Of a stretch of DNA of 64,000 nucleotides, positions 38,410 through 47,927 are shown piece by piece. Origin of the DNA: Trematomus loennbergii (lineage: Eukaryota; Chordata; Actinopteri; Perciformes; Nototheniidae). A program made the translations under genes and the position numbers. The stretch covers positions 238,501 through 302,500 of the forward strand of contig JAAOOA010000266.1 of assembly GCA_012861695.1 (NCBI GenBank), given 5' to 3'. The notes beneath the pieces are model-generated. The model saw only the letters and a program-made list of their open reading frames with translations, was not told the origin of the DNA and did no database searches. Within the stretch, counting starts at the first letter, position 1, and the number at the start of each line of letters is the position of its first letter.

Positions 38410-41400
38410 TGCACACACCTGCTCTCTCTTGTATGAAGTCTGCCAGTATATTTGCCACCTTGTTGATCTCCTTACAAATCTGCATTTGAAAACATATTAA
38501 ATGTAGTGTTATCTTTACTCTGACTATAAGAAGTCATGTCAACATTTAGTCTGGCTACAATGCTGAAAAGTGATTCATACTTTATTTATTTTCTTTGGTC
38601 CTCACCTGTCCCTTTACTACCAGTTTGACAGTGAAGATGATGAAGTCAGTGAAGAGCTTCTTCAGCCAGTTGGGTCTGATCCAGGCAGCAAACACAGCAC
38701 GGTTAGACACACATTATCATGCATACTGCTGTTAACATCATTAGGGTTCAGTTTTGTTGCTTACTCTTTGTCGCCCTGCAGATGCAGACTGAGTTTGTTA
38801 AAATTAAGAAAACAGTCCGATGTGTCTGCTGCCACCTTCCCCTCCCACAGTCTGACAGAGGACACAAACAGAACAGATGTGAGGACGTTTAAGGAAAGAT
38901 TTAAAGTTAGTCAGTTGGAACAAATAGGTTCCAGTATACTGAATCAGCAGCTGCCTTGCTGAAGGACTGAATCATTATACAACAAACCTTTTAAAAATGT
39001 AATGTGAGAAAATATTTGGGATTTGCCAACATAAATAAAAATGATGTGTTAACTTAAGGCTGTTTGTATGAGACAAATCCAATTGAATCAATTTTAAGGC
39101 AATATATACATATGTTTGTTGTAAAATGATCAGATCTTATATCTTCTTTGTAAGCTGTACTGTTAATACTTGAACAACAAAAAAACATCTTATTGATATC
39201 TATTTTCTCTTGTATTTATTTGCATATTTGATATTGAGGTGATCTAAAAAAAAAAAGGAAAGTAATTTTTTTATAGGTAACTAGAAATTGTAATGGAATA
39301 CATTTTTAAGTCACCCTCCGAACCCTGAGGGGCCGACCCAAGCATTGTCTTACTGCACTCACGTTCAAGCCCTAATCCCTGAGCACACATACAAAATAAA
39401 GCACTTACAGAGTTTGGGGTTGATTCCGAGATCAATCTGAGATTCGACTTCAAAGTCAATTGAATGTTCAACGCTGACACTACATGAAAAAAGAAATACA
39501 AATGGCATATTAATACGCATCAATTTACTGGGAAAATGTGTTTGCAAAGGAAGTGATGTCACCATGCTGACAGAGCAACATACAGGAACTCAAGTTAAAT
39601 CAACAGAAGCACAGAGAGGAGTTGCAGTGCTGATGTCAATGAAGTGTTCTCAATATGAATGATTTGCAGTGTTCAGGTGCTGGTCACACACAGACTCACA
39701 GCCAGCTGCCGTATCCATACTGGATTCTCCCTTTAAAGACTGCCGACACATTTGTTATTTCCATGGAGATCCCTTCCCCTGGATGCAGTTCAAATGCACT
39801 CTGACCAATCGACAGGTTGTGAATCTCCAAACTGGGTGAAAGATGAAACATGACATGACTTTATGACATTTTGCGTGTCCATCTGTGTATTATGGTTGTG
39901 TGTGCCCTCTTACTTTTCCAGGCCATATATGACTGTGCCTATAAGGAACAGGGACTTCTCTCCCTTCACACTGGGATATCTGGCATGTTGGAACGCTGCC
40001 TCAATCACTTTGGTTGTTTTCTCGTTCACTGCCCGCAGCACACAAACACACATATGGTCAAAGACAGTTAGAACAACATTATGTAGCTACTTTACCTTTA
40101 TACTGAACCCAGTCTCACGCCATTTCGTGTTATAGTCACGAAATTAATTTAATCTATTGATTCGTGTTCACCAACACGATTTTCCCCTTTTTTTCGTGTC
40201 ACACAGAACGATTTTAAAAGCAATGTATTTCTATTGGTAGTATGTTTCGTGCCTGCAACACGTCTTTTTGTCCGGTCGGGTCTTGGAAGACCAGAAGCTG
40301 TGTGGTTCATAAAAACATGTTCTTACTCAATATCTTACCCTAAGCCTAACCCTATCCCTTTTATTTTAAATTGTATAATGTCTGAGTTTTTTTGCCATCA
40401 GTGAGGAAAATAAATGGCTCAGAGCCTCAGAATACTGACATCTGTATTTTATGTCATCTTTGTTTCCTTCTAATTTGTTATTATTTGGTGCAGGCACGAA
40501 ACATACTACCAATAGAAATACATTGCTTCTAAAATCGTTCTGTGTCAGAATACTTAAATCTGTATTTTTTTAAATGTCTTTTTCCTTCTAATTTGTTATT
40601 ATTTACATTGCTTTTAAAATCGTTCTGTGTGACACGAAAAAAATGGGAAAATCGTGTTGGTGAACACGAATCAATAGATTAATTTTGTGACTATAACACG
40701 AAATGCCGTGAGACTGTGTTGTTATACTATAGGGGGGGGGGGTAGTAGTGCCAGAACAGGAGCCATGCACCACCAAACAAGATTACTTCTCTGACTGGCT
40801 TTATCATTGGCGAGAGCTTCACAACATAAAAACAAGACAGATGCATGCTGGGCTTTGTGATGTTGGACTAGTAAGTAGTTAGAGATAGCATGCTATTTGC
40901 TGTTGCACTTACTTGATGTTCCGCTGTGTTAGCATGATTGTAAACTTGCAATCTTAGTTTATAAGTATTTATAATGAACTTGCAAGTACCATGCACGTTA
41001 CTACCAGCTGTCCATGTTTCTGACAATGGTTTCAAAGTGAATTACACCCTGAGGCTGTTGAGGTACTACTGTAGGTCACACAAATACAGAATGTTACATC
41101 ATGCTGTTTAAGGACAGACACATTGCATACAGCTGGGTATTCACACTCCAAAGCAACTGGTAACTCATTAGTACTTCCATATTTCATGAGAATAAATGAA
41201 GAAAAACGTTATTACCCTCTGGAATATGAAGATACATTGAATCTGCATTAACGATTGAAGTGTTTCCCATTAACTCTTTTACAGCAATCTTTTTGTTTGT
41301 TTTTTATCAAAAGAATTGTTAATTTGATCAAGTATGGTAAATGAATGAAGTAACTTTGGAGGTTAACAACAAAATAGGGTCAAAATCCACTCACAAACAA

Positions 41401-41533
41401 CAGCAGCAGGGTAGGTCAGGCGGCACACAGCTCCCGTGAACCTGTAGGCTTCAGCGGGGTCCTGCAGGCAGGCGTGGGACGCCCCAAATACAAAGAGGAA
41501 GAGCAGCAGCGAGGGGACAACATCAAGAGACAT
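12954..41533 (-). CDS. cetp: Cholesteryl ester transfer protein, 17 coding exons
   Basis: Secreted plasma lipid-transfer protein of the BPI/LBP family that moves cholesteryl esters and triglycerides between lipoproteins. Coding exons in order: 41395-41533, 39914-40028, 39700-39831, 39409-39479, 38765-38851, 38606-38675, 38419-38479, 38198-38289, 35531-35630, 34405-34484, 33607-33657, 33364-33515, 14570-14637, 14048-14090, 13779-13851, 13123-13208, 12954-13031. All introns are GT-AG. The N-terminus is a signal peptide ([20 protein letters not shown]). Conserved stretches include [43 protein letters not shown] and the C-terminal [15 protein letters not shown] helix that binds neutral lipid in the human protein. 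A second in-frame ATG six codons upstream (41549-41551) is possible. Exons 5 and 12 each lack one base in a G run; with both counted, the length is 1500 bases (499 residues, against 493 in human). The identification is very secure; functionality is uncertain because of the two frame breaks. Confidence 0.95.
16246..17705 (+). mobile_element. LINE ORF2 C-terminal fragment with (GATG)n tail, split by an hAT element
   Basis: The first part (about 16260-16448) encodes [14 protein letters not shown] and [22 protein letters not shown] sequence, the connection region after reverse transcriptase. The second part (17290-17680) resumes with [40 protein letters not shown] and [19 protein letters not shown], a frequent C-terminal block of teleost LINEs. 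The copy ends in GGATAAGCGGGAGAAGATGG followed by a GGAT repeat, the usual 3' tail. The element is 5'-truncated, and the 825 bp hAT element lies in the gap. Confidence 0.8.
16457..17281. mobile_element. 825 bp non-autonomous hAT element with a BED zinc-finger relic
   Basis: The ends are TAGAGATGTCCCGATC and, reverse-complemented, TAGGGATGTCCCGATC. The flanks are a perfect 8-bp duplication GTCATGAC at 16449-16456 and 17282-17289, the hAT hallmark. Inside, 16848-17000 encodes a partial BED-type zinc finger ([15 protein letters not shown], then [12 protein letters not shown], then NTTNLI), as at the N-terminus of hAT transposases. The catalytic domain is gone, so it is a deletion derivative. Confidence 0.9.
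17901..18619. mobile_element. ~720 bp foldback (long-inverted-repeat) MITE
   Basis: The two outer ~160 bp arms are inverted copies. The left arm starts AGAGAACCGCAGTGACACG and the right arm ends CGCGTCACTGCGGTTCTCT, flanked by TA-rich sequence (TAT on the left, ATA on the right). Removing it rejoins the orphan ORF in frame on the minus strand across LLI and YYASKY, so it inserted into a then-open frame. Confidence 0.8.
19010..19130. repeat. Short irregular tandem repeat (GTGTCATATGTTTATGA units)
   Basis: At least three degenerate copies of a unit containing GTCATATGTTTATGAGGTGTTG are present, with partial units between them. Confidence 0.6.
19391..19696. repeat. ~113 bp tandem repeat, 2.7 copies
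   Basis: Units start with GTGTTTCCCTGGATGATG at 19391, 19503 and 19617. Each contains GCCATGTTAGG, then GACATTACGGAGCTCATGAG and CCGCCCTTTGAGG. Copies are about 90 percent alike by eye. No coding or hairpin function is evident. Confidence 0.8.
20182..21148. mobile_element. 967 bp TTAA-flanked TIR element (AGTGGACCTATCATGC family)
   Basis: The left end is AGTGGACCTATCATGC and the right end is GCATGATAGGTCCCCT, an inverted repeat with two mismatches. TTAA lies at 20178-20181 and 21149-21152. It is non-coding. Its interior at about 20755-20890 is shared, inverted, with the otherwise different element at 5847-6833. Confidence 0.75.
21171..22284 (-). mobile_element. 1.1 kb TTAA-target (piggyBac-like) non-autonomous element, inverted copy
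   Basis: The ends are CCTGTTAAG and CAGG inside TTAA (21167-21170 and 22285-22288). It is the reverse complement of the copy at 22418-23528, 133 bp away. It carries small chance frames only. The insertion site is inside the decayed tandem repeat; the intact counterpart near 23580 shows a single TTAA at that point. Confidence 0.8.
22418..23528 (+). mobile_element. 1.1 kb TTAA-target (piggyBac-like) non-autonomous element, direct copy
   Basis: Terminal inverted repeat CCTGTTAAGCCC / GGGCTTAACAGG with TTAA at 22414-22417 and 23529-23532. It is the most complete copy of the family in this window; the others are at 1681-2624 (truncated) and 21171-22284 (inverted). No transposase is encoded, so mobility would depend on a piggyBac-type transposase elsewhere. 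Confidence 0.85.
23793..24031 (+). mobile_element. 3'-truncated TTAA MITE, copy C
   Basis: Same family as 8716-9095 and preceded by TTAA at 23789-23792. It follows the consensus up to CAGCCTTCCATCTGTGCACAAA, then breaks off at about 24031, where unrelated DIRS-like sequence begins. The right terminal repeat is missing. Confidence 0.75.
24048..24096 (+). mobile_element. Short DIRS tyrosine-recombinase-region fragment
   Basis: The segment containing GACCGAACCCCTCCTTTGTG matches the DIRS element at about 51318-51362 with a few mismatches. It joins directly to the broken end of MITE copy C. It is too short to code. Confidence 0.55.
24480..24516. repeat. (TA)n microsatellite
   Basis: Continuous alternating TA tract of about 37 bases. 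Confidence 0.9.
24604..24651. repeat. 11-bp minisatellite (GCTTCTGGGAC), about 4 copies
   Basis: Perfect head-to-tail copies of an 11-base unit, just upstream of the decayed BEL/Pao element. Confidence 0.9.
25151..26051 (-). mobile_element. Putative solo LTR, ~900 bp
   Basis: The block starts TGTTGGATTC and ends CATCACA (TG...CA). Near-identical flanks (ATATA before, ATATT after) suggest a 5-bp duplication, and it interrupts the BEL/Pao frame. Read on the minus strand it contains AATAAA followed by a T/G-rich stretch near its end, as expected for an LTR polyadenylation region. It has no coding sequence. An alternative is a non-LTR insertion with chance ends. Confidence 0.5.
28455..29809. mobile_element. 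1.35 kb TIR element inserted in the BEL/Pao integrase
   Basis: The left end GGCCTCATTTATAAAG and right end TTTATAAATGAGGCC are perfect inverted repeats for 14-15 bases. They sit exactly where the integrase coding sequence is cut between CRRLQ and [10 protein letters not shown] 3-base repeat CAG on either side is a possible target duplication. No transposase is encoded. Confidence 0.7.
30821..31808. mobile_element. 988 bp non-autonomous hAT (Charlie-type ends)
   Basis: The ends are CAGGGGTCGGCAAC and GTTGCCGACCCCTG. The flanks are a perfect 8-bp duplication GACTAGAC at 30813-30820 and 31809-31816. The interior has no transposase. Confidence 0.92.
32171..32203. repeat. 15-bp perfect hairpin, 3-base loop
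   Basis: Arms 32171-32185 and 32189-32203 are exact inverted repeats around TTC. Confidence 0.6.
32455..32545 (-). mobile_element. Possible tRNA-like SINE trace
   Basis: On the minus strand GGCTCAGTCAGTAGG resembles box A and CCAGTTCACATCC resembles box B. The segment also contains CCCTAACCCTAACCC on the plus strand, an interstitial telomere-like motif. The fit is weak. Confidence 0.3.
33785..34275 (-). mobile_element. ~490 bp AGTACTTTTACTT-family MITE, copy 1
   Basis: The ends carry TACTTAAGT/ACTTAAGTAAAGGATCTCAGTAC-type inverted sequence. The element is shared, inverted, with 42575-43060 (AGTACTCAGATGTTGTACTT and ACTCAAGTAAAGTACAAGT). It lies in cetp intron 10. Confidence 0.5.
34690..35385. 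mobile_element. ~700 bp foldback element in cetp intron 9
   Basis: The left ~95 bases (GTACCCCAACGTTATATGTTAG ... GGATGCTAACTTGCATATGTTGGGCA) are repeated inverted, with mismatches, at 35285-35385 (TTGCCCAACATATGCAATTAGCATCC ... CATAAAACTTTGGGGTGCTC). Further internal complementarity suggests one long stem. Confidence 0.6.
35800..36770 (-). mobile_element. LINE reverse-transcriptase fragment, decayed
   Basis: The minus-strand frame 36642-36131 contains [47 protein letters not shown] and FITSSLPDL. These are the N-terminal finger motifs of non-LTR reverse transcriptase. Farther 3' (about 36060-35940) a shifted frame shows a [17 protein letters not shown] first catalytic motif. The YADD motif is not present. 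The upstream end is cut by the hAT element at 36780. Confidence 0.75.
36780..37399. mobile_element. 620 bp hAT-like element
   Basis: The imperfect ends share ACACCAAGC (AGCCCCGTCACACCAAGC left; AAGGTAGGGACACACCAAGC right, reverse-complemented). The flanks are an 8-bp duplication TAGTCTTA at 36772-36779 and 37400-37407. It is non-coding. Confidence 0.75.
37408..38167. mobile_element. 760 bp Harbinger-like TIR element
   Basis: The ends are TGGCGCGTTTCCACTGCACGG and GTAGTGGAAACGCGCCA, with a 3-bp TTA duplication at 37405-37407 and 38168-38170. A TTA (TWA) target is typical of PIF/Harbinger. The left TTA is the tail of the neighbouring hAT element's own duplication. The right end lies 30 bp from the donor of cetp exon 8. 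Confidence 0.75.
38317..38407. repeat. (CA)45 microsatellite filling most of cetp intron 7
   Basis: A perfect 91-base CA run, read as (TG)n in the cetp transcript. Intron 7 (38290-38418) is only 129 bases long. The donor itself (GTGTGTGC) merges into the repeat, leaving about 27 bases for the branch point and acceptor. Confidence 0.95.
40108..40718. mobile_element. ~610 bp foldback element in cetp intron 1
   Basis: Near-perfect arms start CCCAGTCTCACGCCATTTCGTG on the left and end CACGAAATGCCGTGAGACTG on the right. Each arm is over 120 bp and continues through CGTGTTCACCAACACGATTT and AAAATCGTTCTGTGT. Confidence 0.8.
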
Positions 41534-42574
41534 TGTGCAAGAGAGCTTCACCTCTGTCCGAGCGGTTTGAGGTGTCTAACCCTGCGGACAGTTGAAGTTC
41601 AATTTATGTTTGGAAGTGTACGTTTCCTTTGTGTTTTCCCGAGCAGTAGGCTTTCTCATCCACTGCCACCAGAGGCCCGAAGACTCCAGCTCCCAGATAA
41701 CTGTGATGTTCACAGTTTCAGACAGCCCTGTTGGAATCTCCTTGTTTTTTTCTGAGAGAACCCCGACCGCCTGCCTGCCTTATTCTTTTAACTGTCAGGG
41801 AGGGCAGGCCACTGTAGTGGAAAGCCTTTCCTTCATCCAATCAGAGAAGGAGACCTTGTGGGATTCACAGTTGATGGACAAACACTGACTCAGATGTGTC
41901 ATCCAAGGTAAATGGTCAAAGTGCAGGTTCTGTGATGCCAGTGTTAGAAAACCTCAGGTAAATAAACAGAATCTAAAGCTTTATAGATTGTGCAAAGGGA
42001 AATAGTACATTTTTTAAATGATCAAGCGCTGAGTAGGGAGATACAACAGCACTGAACAGACACTGATTCAAAGTAGAAACTGCCTGTAGATTTCTAACAT
42101 TCCAGACTGTAGGCTTAAAGAACACTGAGGGCAGTTATCACAACTAGTATACACAGTCTACAAAGATATTTGACATTTCCAGAAACACTTATTCCTCACA
42201 ATATCATCTAAAACGACATGCTGGAGATCAGCATGAAAGATGAATCTACTCATTTAGTCCTCTTTTTCTAGACTCAACAAAGTGTAAAAGGCTAGCACAA
42301 TGTTCGGGTCCAACCTTCACTCAATAAGCACAAGCTCACAGGAAAGCTAGATACATGTCCAGAAGCTCACTGTAATGTACACTATTCAGTCTTTATGGTG
42401 ATTCCCTTATAATCTAAAGTGTCTATCTTTTCTGATAGCAACTGTATACATTTGGTTTCACTTCATAGACAATAGTGCGATGAAAAAGAGTAAGAGTTGA
42501 ACCTAAAGAGAGACTAGAGATAACAAAGATAACTGATATAGAAGAGGGCTCAAAAGAGCCTTTTGTGTGTGGGG

Positions 42575-43060
42575 GGAGAAGTACTCAGATGTTGTACTTG
42601 AGTAAAAGTAAAAGTACCAGAGTGTAGGAATACTCTGTTACAAGTAAAAGTACTGCATTCAAAATGTTACTCAAGTAAAGGACAAAAGTATTAGCATCAA
42701 CATATATTTAAAGTAACAAAAGTAAGTCATTGTGCAGATTGGTCCATTTCAGAATAATATATATGATATGTTTTATAATGATTGATCATGAAAGTGTTCT
42801 CAAAGCTGGTAAAGGTGCAGCTAGTTTGAATGACTTTGTATACTGCAGGGTAGCTTGTGAATTTACTCCAGGTGGAACTAAAGCCTGATTTAACACTTGA
42901 TTATATTTCACATCATTCATCCACATCTGTAAAGTAACTAAAGGTATTAAATACATGTAGTGGAGTAAAAGTACACCATTTACCTCTGAACTGTAGTGGA
43001 GTAGAAGAACACAGTAGCAAACAATTGAAATACTCAAGTAAAGTACAAGTCCCTAAGAAT
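42575..43060 (+). mobile_element. AGTACTTTTACTT-family MITE, copy 2
   Basis: The left end AGTACTCAGATGTTGTACTTGAG and right end ACTCAAGTAAAGTACAAGTCCC correspond to the inverted copy at 33785-34275. The interior shares the AGTAAAAGTA motif. It is non-coding. Confidence 0.5.
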
Positions 43061-43225
43061 TGTACTGGCCGAGTCGTGTACAGCGTTCTAAAAACACATG
43101 GGACAAAGAGTTAAAAGCCATAGCTGACCACATTGCACATCTTCTGCAAGGGTTAATCTGGTCACGGGAAACTGTCAGTCAGTTTGAACTTGAGTTGTTT
43201 GAGGACATGTGCTGGGGAAGTATGC

Positions 43226-43254
43226 ATATTTGGGGTCAAAATGACCCCAAATAT
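43226..43254. repeat. 13-bp perfect hairpin, AAA loop
   Basis: Arms 43226-43238 and 43242-43254, centred on GGGGTCAAAATGACCCC. Confidence 0.6.
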
Positions 43255-44740
43255 TTGAGGTCGCAGACACATCTGGACTACGACCTCAGTGTCTGCGCTC
43301 TGCATTAGGTCATTCTTTGGTTGGAAGGCCCATTTAAACTCAAGCCGTGACATTTTGAGCTGACGTTCATAGTTCCGACTCGATGGATCCTGAAGACTTG
43401 ATGATCTCCTGTATTTTCATTGAGCAGCAACAGTAGAGGAAAGCTTAAATGTTTTTTTGGGACAGTTTAGTCTTTTTTTTATTAGAGATTGAGAGTTTCA
43501 AAAGTGGGGATAAGGGGGCATGAGAGCCATTAAGATATCCAGGCCGATTTGAACATGGGCTCCCAGCTCTACCCTTTAGCAGAAGGCATCATTCTATAAA
43601 AATCTTTAACTATTGGATGCTTTGCCGTGACATTTCGAACAGTCATTCTTGCCTATACAATCCATCCAGAATGGATTTTAATAACTTTTGTCATCATCAG
43701 GCTAAACTTTTAGTTTTAGTCTGAGAATACATAACTAGCTATGAAAGGCAGTACATTGTTAGCATGCTCACATTAGCATATAAGCTCAAAGCTACGTTGT
43801 GCCTCAGTACAGCCTCTGATGTATTAAGAGAACTGGATACAACGTTGGAGGAGGGTTATTTCCTGACTCTCGAGAAAAAAGTACCCTGTGGCATATCTGG
43901 TATATCTTATGGTGATGTTCCGTAACCATGCCAATCTGGCTTGGTCCAATGGATTCAGCTATTTGCACAAATTAATTAAAATTATTATTATCCCCTGTTT
44001 TACAGACTTCTCTTTTTCGAATGTATTTCAAAGGGAACAAGTATTTTGGGGCCTAATGGCTTCAAGAGACTGACACAGAATGTACCACCTTATCTCAGAC
44101 TTTGACAGCTATCGGGAAAACATGCAGGTCACCAGCTGAGTCCTGCAGAGAACCACACACAGACATGTGTCTGAAGCAAACAATACGTGTGTTTTGCAGT
44201 CAGGTGCAGCTAGAGTTTATTCAAGGTCCTCATTTTTATCATTTCTCAAACATGTGTGTCCTATGGTGACATGACATTCAGCTTGTTGACTGTTTATGTG
44301 TCAGGGTATATGCAGGAATCCTGAAGTCAGATGTAATACATTTTAAGACCTTTTTTAAGACCCTTTCCATACATTTTAAGACCTCATCGCCACTTGGAGT
44401 TTAACCGGTTACATTGGCGACACACTTTACCTCACATTGACTATATACAGTATTGATTGTCCTTCCTCCTTATCTTCCAACCATTTGGACGCAGACTTGC
44501 ATTTCCCCATAACGATGTTGTTTAACAACCGGCGTAAACGGACCTTTGCACGCTCTCAAGCAGTGAGCGTGCGATGTCCTGTTCAGATGACGTCAAATCC
44601 AACGGGATGCCATAAATAAACTAGAGAATGCAATTCCTGAAGAAATTGCTAGTAGGAATGCTTTATGCTGAAAAGCTGACGCTAAACTGCTATGCTGAAA
44701 TGTAATGTGTAAGAGAAGAAAGTGACGAATTTAGATTGAA

Positions 44741-44867
44741 GAAGAGGAAGATGGAGAGAGGAAGATATTGAGGAAGAGGAAGATGGAGAGAGGAAGATAT
44801 TGAGGAAGAGGAAGATAGAGGAAGATATTGAGGAAGAGGAAGATACAGGAAGATATTGAGGAAGAGG

Positions 44868-44900
<33 letters not shown>
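44741..44900. repeat. GA-rich minisatellite, ~21-32 bp units, ending in (GA)n
   Basis: Imperfect units built from GAGGAAGATATTGAGGAAGA and a GATGGAGA spacer, with the last 25 bases pure GA. The long open frames across it are low-complexity artefacts. Confidence 0.85.
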
Positions 44901-44905
<5 letters not shown>

Positions 44906-47501
44906 TGAACAGTTAGAACTGACTCTTGATCGCCCTCTCTCTCTTCTCTTGAACGGCATATGATGACACCCCATAATTGACGTAGACCTGTTGAGGGCAC
45001 GACCATTAACCATTATCTGAAGTCTGCTGCTCTGAGCATGTCAGTTGGAGTGATGACATCATCGTGTTCCATTACACAGGTGTTTATAGTTGAGCTAACG
45101 AGCTCTGCAGAGATCAAAGGTTTGCATTGTTCTGAATGAGAGATAAACCTCTTACATGTGAACGTTTTGTGGAAGAACGATAACAGATATCTGTGAAATT
45201 TCAAAACGTGAAGCATGTCAAGGAAGTTGAGCATCTGAAGTGTCATTTTTGTGTACTTTCGGGTTAATTTTGTGGCCTTTTTGGCAGTTTAACTAAAGGT
45301 GTGCGGCTGCTGCTGTGAGGAAATATCAGCCTGAAATTACAATGGGTTTTAATGGAGACATGTTGAACGTTTTTGTCACTTCATGCCCTCAAGAGGCATT
45401 TTGTTTAATTATTTGTAATTTTTCAAGCTACGAGATGTTATGTCTCAGGAATGTAGGGTTTGGGAATTATGGCAGTTTTAAAACAAAAGATGAAGGCAAA
45501 TTTCAAGATTTGCTCCACTCTAGCTGTGACATCACGCACTCTAGTTAATGTTAAAATCGGAAGAAAACCTCTGTACCAAGGTCTGAACAATGTTTAATAT
45601 CTCTAAAAGTAAGAATCAGATTTAAAAGTTGTGTTACACGAATAATGTCAGAAAGATGTGTAACATTTTAAAGTTGGAATGAGGTTTCTGAGTAAAAGTA
45701 TGAATGAAGAGTTAGCAGTTGAAGTCGCATGAAGATTGTTCAAGTCTGAAGATTTTCTCCATTGACTTCAATGGTTAAAAATGTGATGAATTATGGGATG
45801 TATCTCTGGATTTATGAAAGTTATGAATGATGAAAGTAATAGCCTGCAATTCCCGACCGAGCTGAACGTTTTGATGTTTGAACGGAGTTTCTGCGATGTT
45901 GAATGTGGGAGGAGAAGAGGGCCAAAATAAGTCGGCGGAATAATACAAATGTTGTCCGTAGCATAACATATAGTTGGAATGCTGTATCAGCATTCCCACT
46001 AAACTACACAGAATCACACTACACACCTACGCAATGATTACATTCAGGCAAACTGTAGAATACAACCTCTTTGGACAATTTATATACTTATTGAAAACAA
46101 GCTACAAAATGTAATACCTTGGAAAATGCACTTTAATATTTTTAATAGCCTTAATTTTCGCTAAATTGATTTATCAACTTTTAATACTTTTTAAGACGTG
46201 GACACCCTGTGTGTGTATATGCATAAACTGTGGTTGCATTGTTTATTTCTAAATCTGAAACACTGTCCTCACAAACCATATCTGCAAAAATCAACACATT
46301 GAACCGGTTACAGGTATAAAGATTTATTGCATCCATTATTGCAAGTCCTCCTCAACACACACCTCATTCTACAACATCCACCACCGTTCTCAAAGAAAGA
46401 CAAACCAATAAATGTCATAAACAGTGACATAATCAAGCATAATCAATGACTTGATAAAGTGACCAGTAAATGTATTGACAAAAGTCATTCATGCTTCTGA
46501 TCAGTGACAGTACAGGTTTCTCAATCAATATGATGAGATTAAAATGCTTTAAAGGTACTGTAGGAGTGATTTGATAGCTTCATTAAGAAATTAAAATCTT
46601 AGCTATGAGAAACTTTCCATAGATTTCTAAACCGTTTGACACTGAAAACCATAACAAATGTTCTACTAAAGCAACATTTTGGCAATTTCTCAGCACTGGA
46701 CTGGCTTTAAACTTTTCACGTGTTGTTTGAACAGGATTTTGGACTGGACTCTCAATCACATCAGAGCCTGTGAGGCCTTGTGTTTATATTACAAGGCTTT
46801 CCATGAAGAATACAAAATCATAATTCCTCCAAATGTAAAGAGGCTTGCATAAGATACATATTGTAAAGTGCTTTGTGAACTTTAAGTATATTTACAAAAC
46901 TTGATTTACAATATATATAATAAAACATTTTTTTTGCTTTTGGTACCAAAGACCAGCTGATCTCAATAAGAAGTCTACCCATAATGAACTGGTGTGAATC
47001 ATTTGGATGTTTGTGATTTGTCTGTCATGTTCAGTTTCTAAAGCACACTGACTATAGAAGAAAAATGCCAAAATAATCTGAATTAAACTGATAAAGCGGA
47101 GCCGTTTGAATTAGAATATCAAGTACATTGAGAAACAAACAAAAAAACATCTCTAAATAATATACTTGTACTATATTATGCTAGCTTCTTTTGCTTCCAT
47201 AGTCTGTCAAACAAGTGAAAACAACAACATGACCCACAGCTGTAATCAAACCCAGGCTCCATGCAGGGACAGTTTGTAAATCCAAAATAAATCTGTCCGT
47301 GGAAAAAACAGAGAGCCATCCGACACAGGACTGGCCTGGGGTGGATTTTGACTTAAAAAAACATGGTTAATATAATCCTCATGAGTGGGAAAGCATTGAT
47401 CCTGATCACATTTATCACAGACATGCTGAATTTAAGTCCATGTCTATTAACCTCCTCACAGTAAAACAATGTAGTTAAAAGTCCAACAGTCAGGTGAAAG
47501 G

Positions 47502-47507
47502 TTTATT
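47502..47507 (-). promoter_or_regulatory. Candidate herpud1 polyadenylation signal
   Basis: AATAAA on the minus strand, about 420 bases after the herpud1 stop. A second AATAAA on the minus strand near 46330 would give a 1.6 kb 3' UTR. The sequence alone does not decide between them. Confidence 0.3.
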
Positions 47508-47927
47508 GGTACTCTTGGCTGCTACACGCTGCTGTTTCATGGGTAAGGGTCTCAGTGTGACGCAGCAGGAAGCCTGAGGATGAGCATAAACCCACTATCA
47601 GTAGACAGAGGTCAGATAAAGAGCTGGAATAGCATGGGATCCCATTGAACTATGCACAGTTGTTCGGAATGTTGCTGATAATTCTGGTCCTCTCTGTCCA
47701 TTGGAACCAGTCCACATATTTTTTAATTCTGGCATCTTTTTATTTTGCTGGCATTTCAACTTTGCGTCACACTCTGAGGAAAGACCAATGTCAAACCGCA
47801 GCTTTTTTAACTATTGCTAATAGGAATGTCACAGTCATGTCTGATTTTATTTTTCTTGAGTTGAAAGGTTTTCCTTTGGCTCCAGAGATTATTCATGGTG
47901 TCTCTATCAGGTATCTATCCTAGGTTG

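Larger units (their letters stand above)
41534..46310. other. Intergenic region between herpud1 and cetp
   Basis: No further gene is supported. The interval should hold the cetp promoter, just above 41551, but no TATA box or well-defined factor site stands out. It also contains one MITE copy (42575-43060), a hairpin, a GA-rich minisatellite and a decayed SINE-like B-box at about 43540. Confidence 0.5.

Noticed and set aside
38168..38500. Long plus- and minus-strand frames through the CA repeat
   Set aside because: They are produced by translating the microsatellite. Only the cetp exon segments at both ends are real.
44690..45013. 107-codon minus-strand frame rich in Ser/Leu/Pro
   Set aside because: Low-complexity translation of a GA-rich minisatellite.
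47645..47923. 92-codon plus-strand hydrophobic frame
   Set aside because: It lies antisense in the likely herpud1 3' UTR with no homology recognised.
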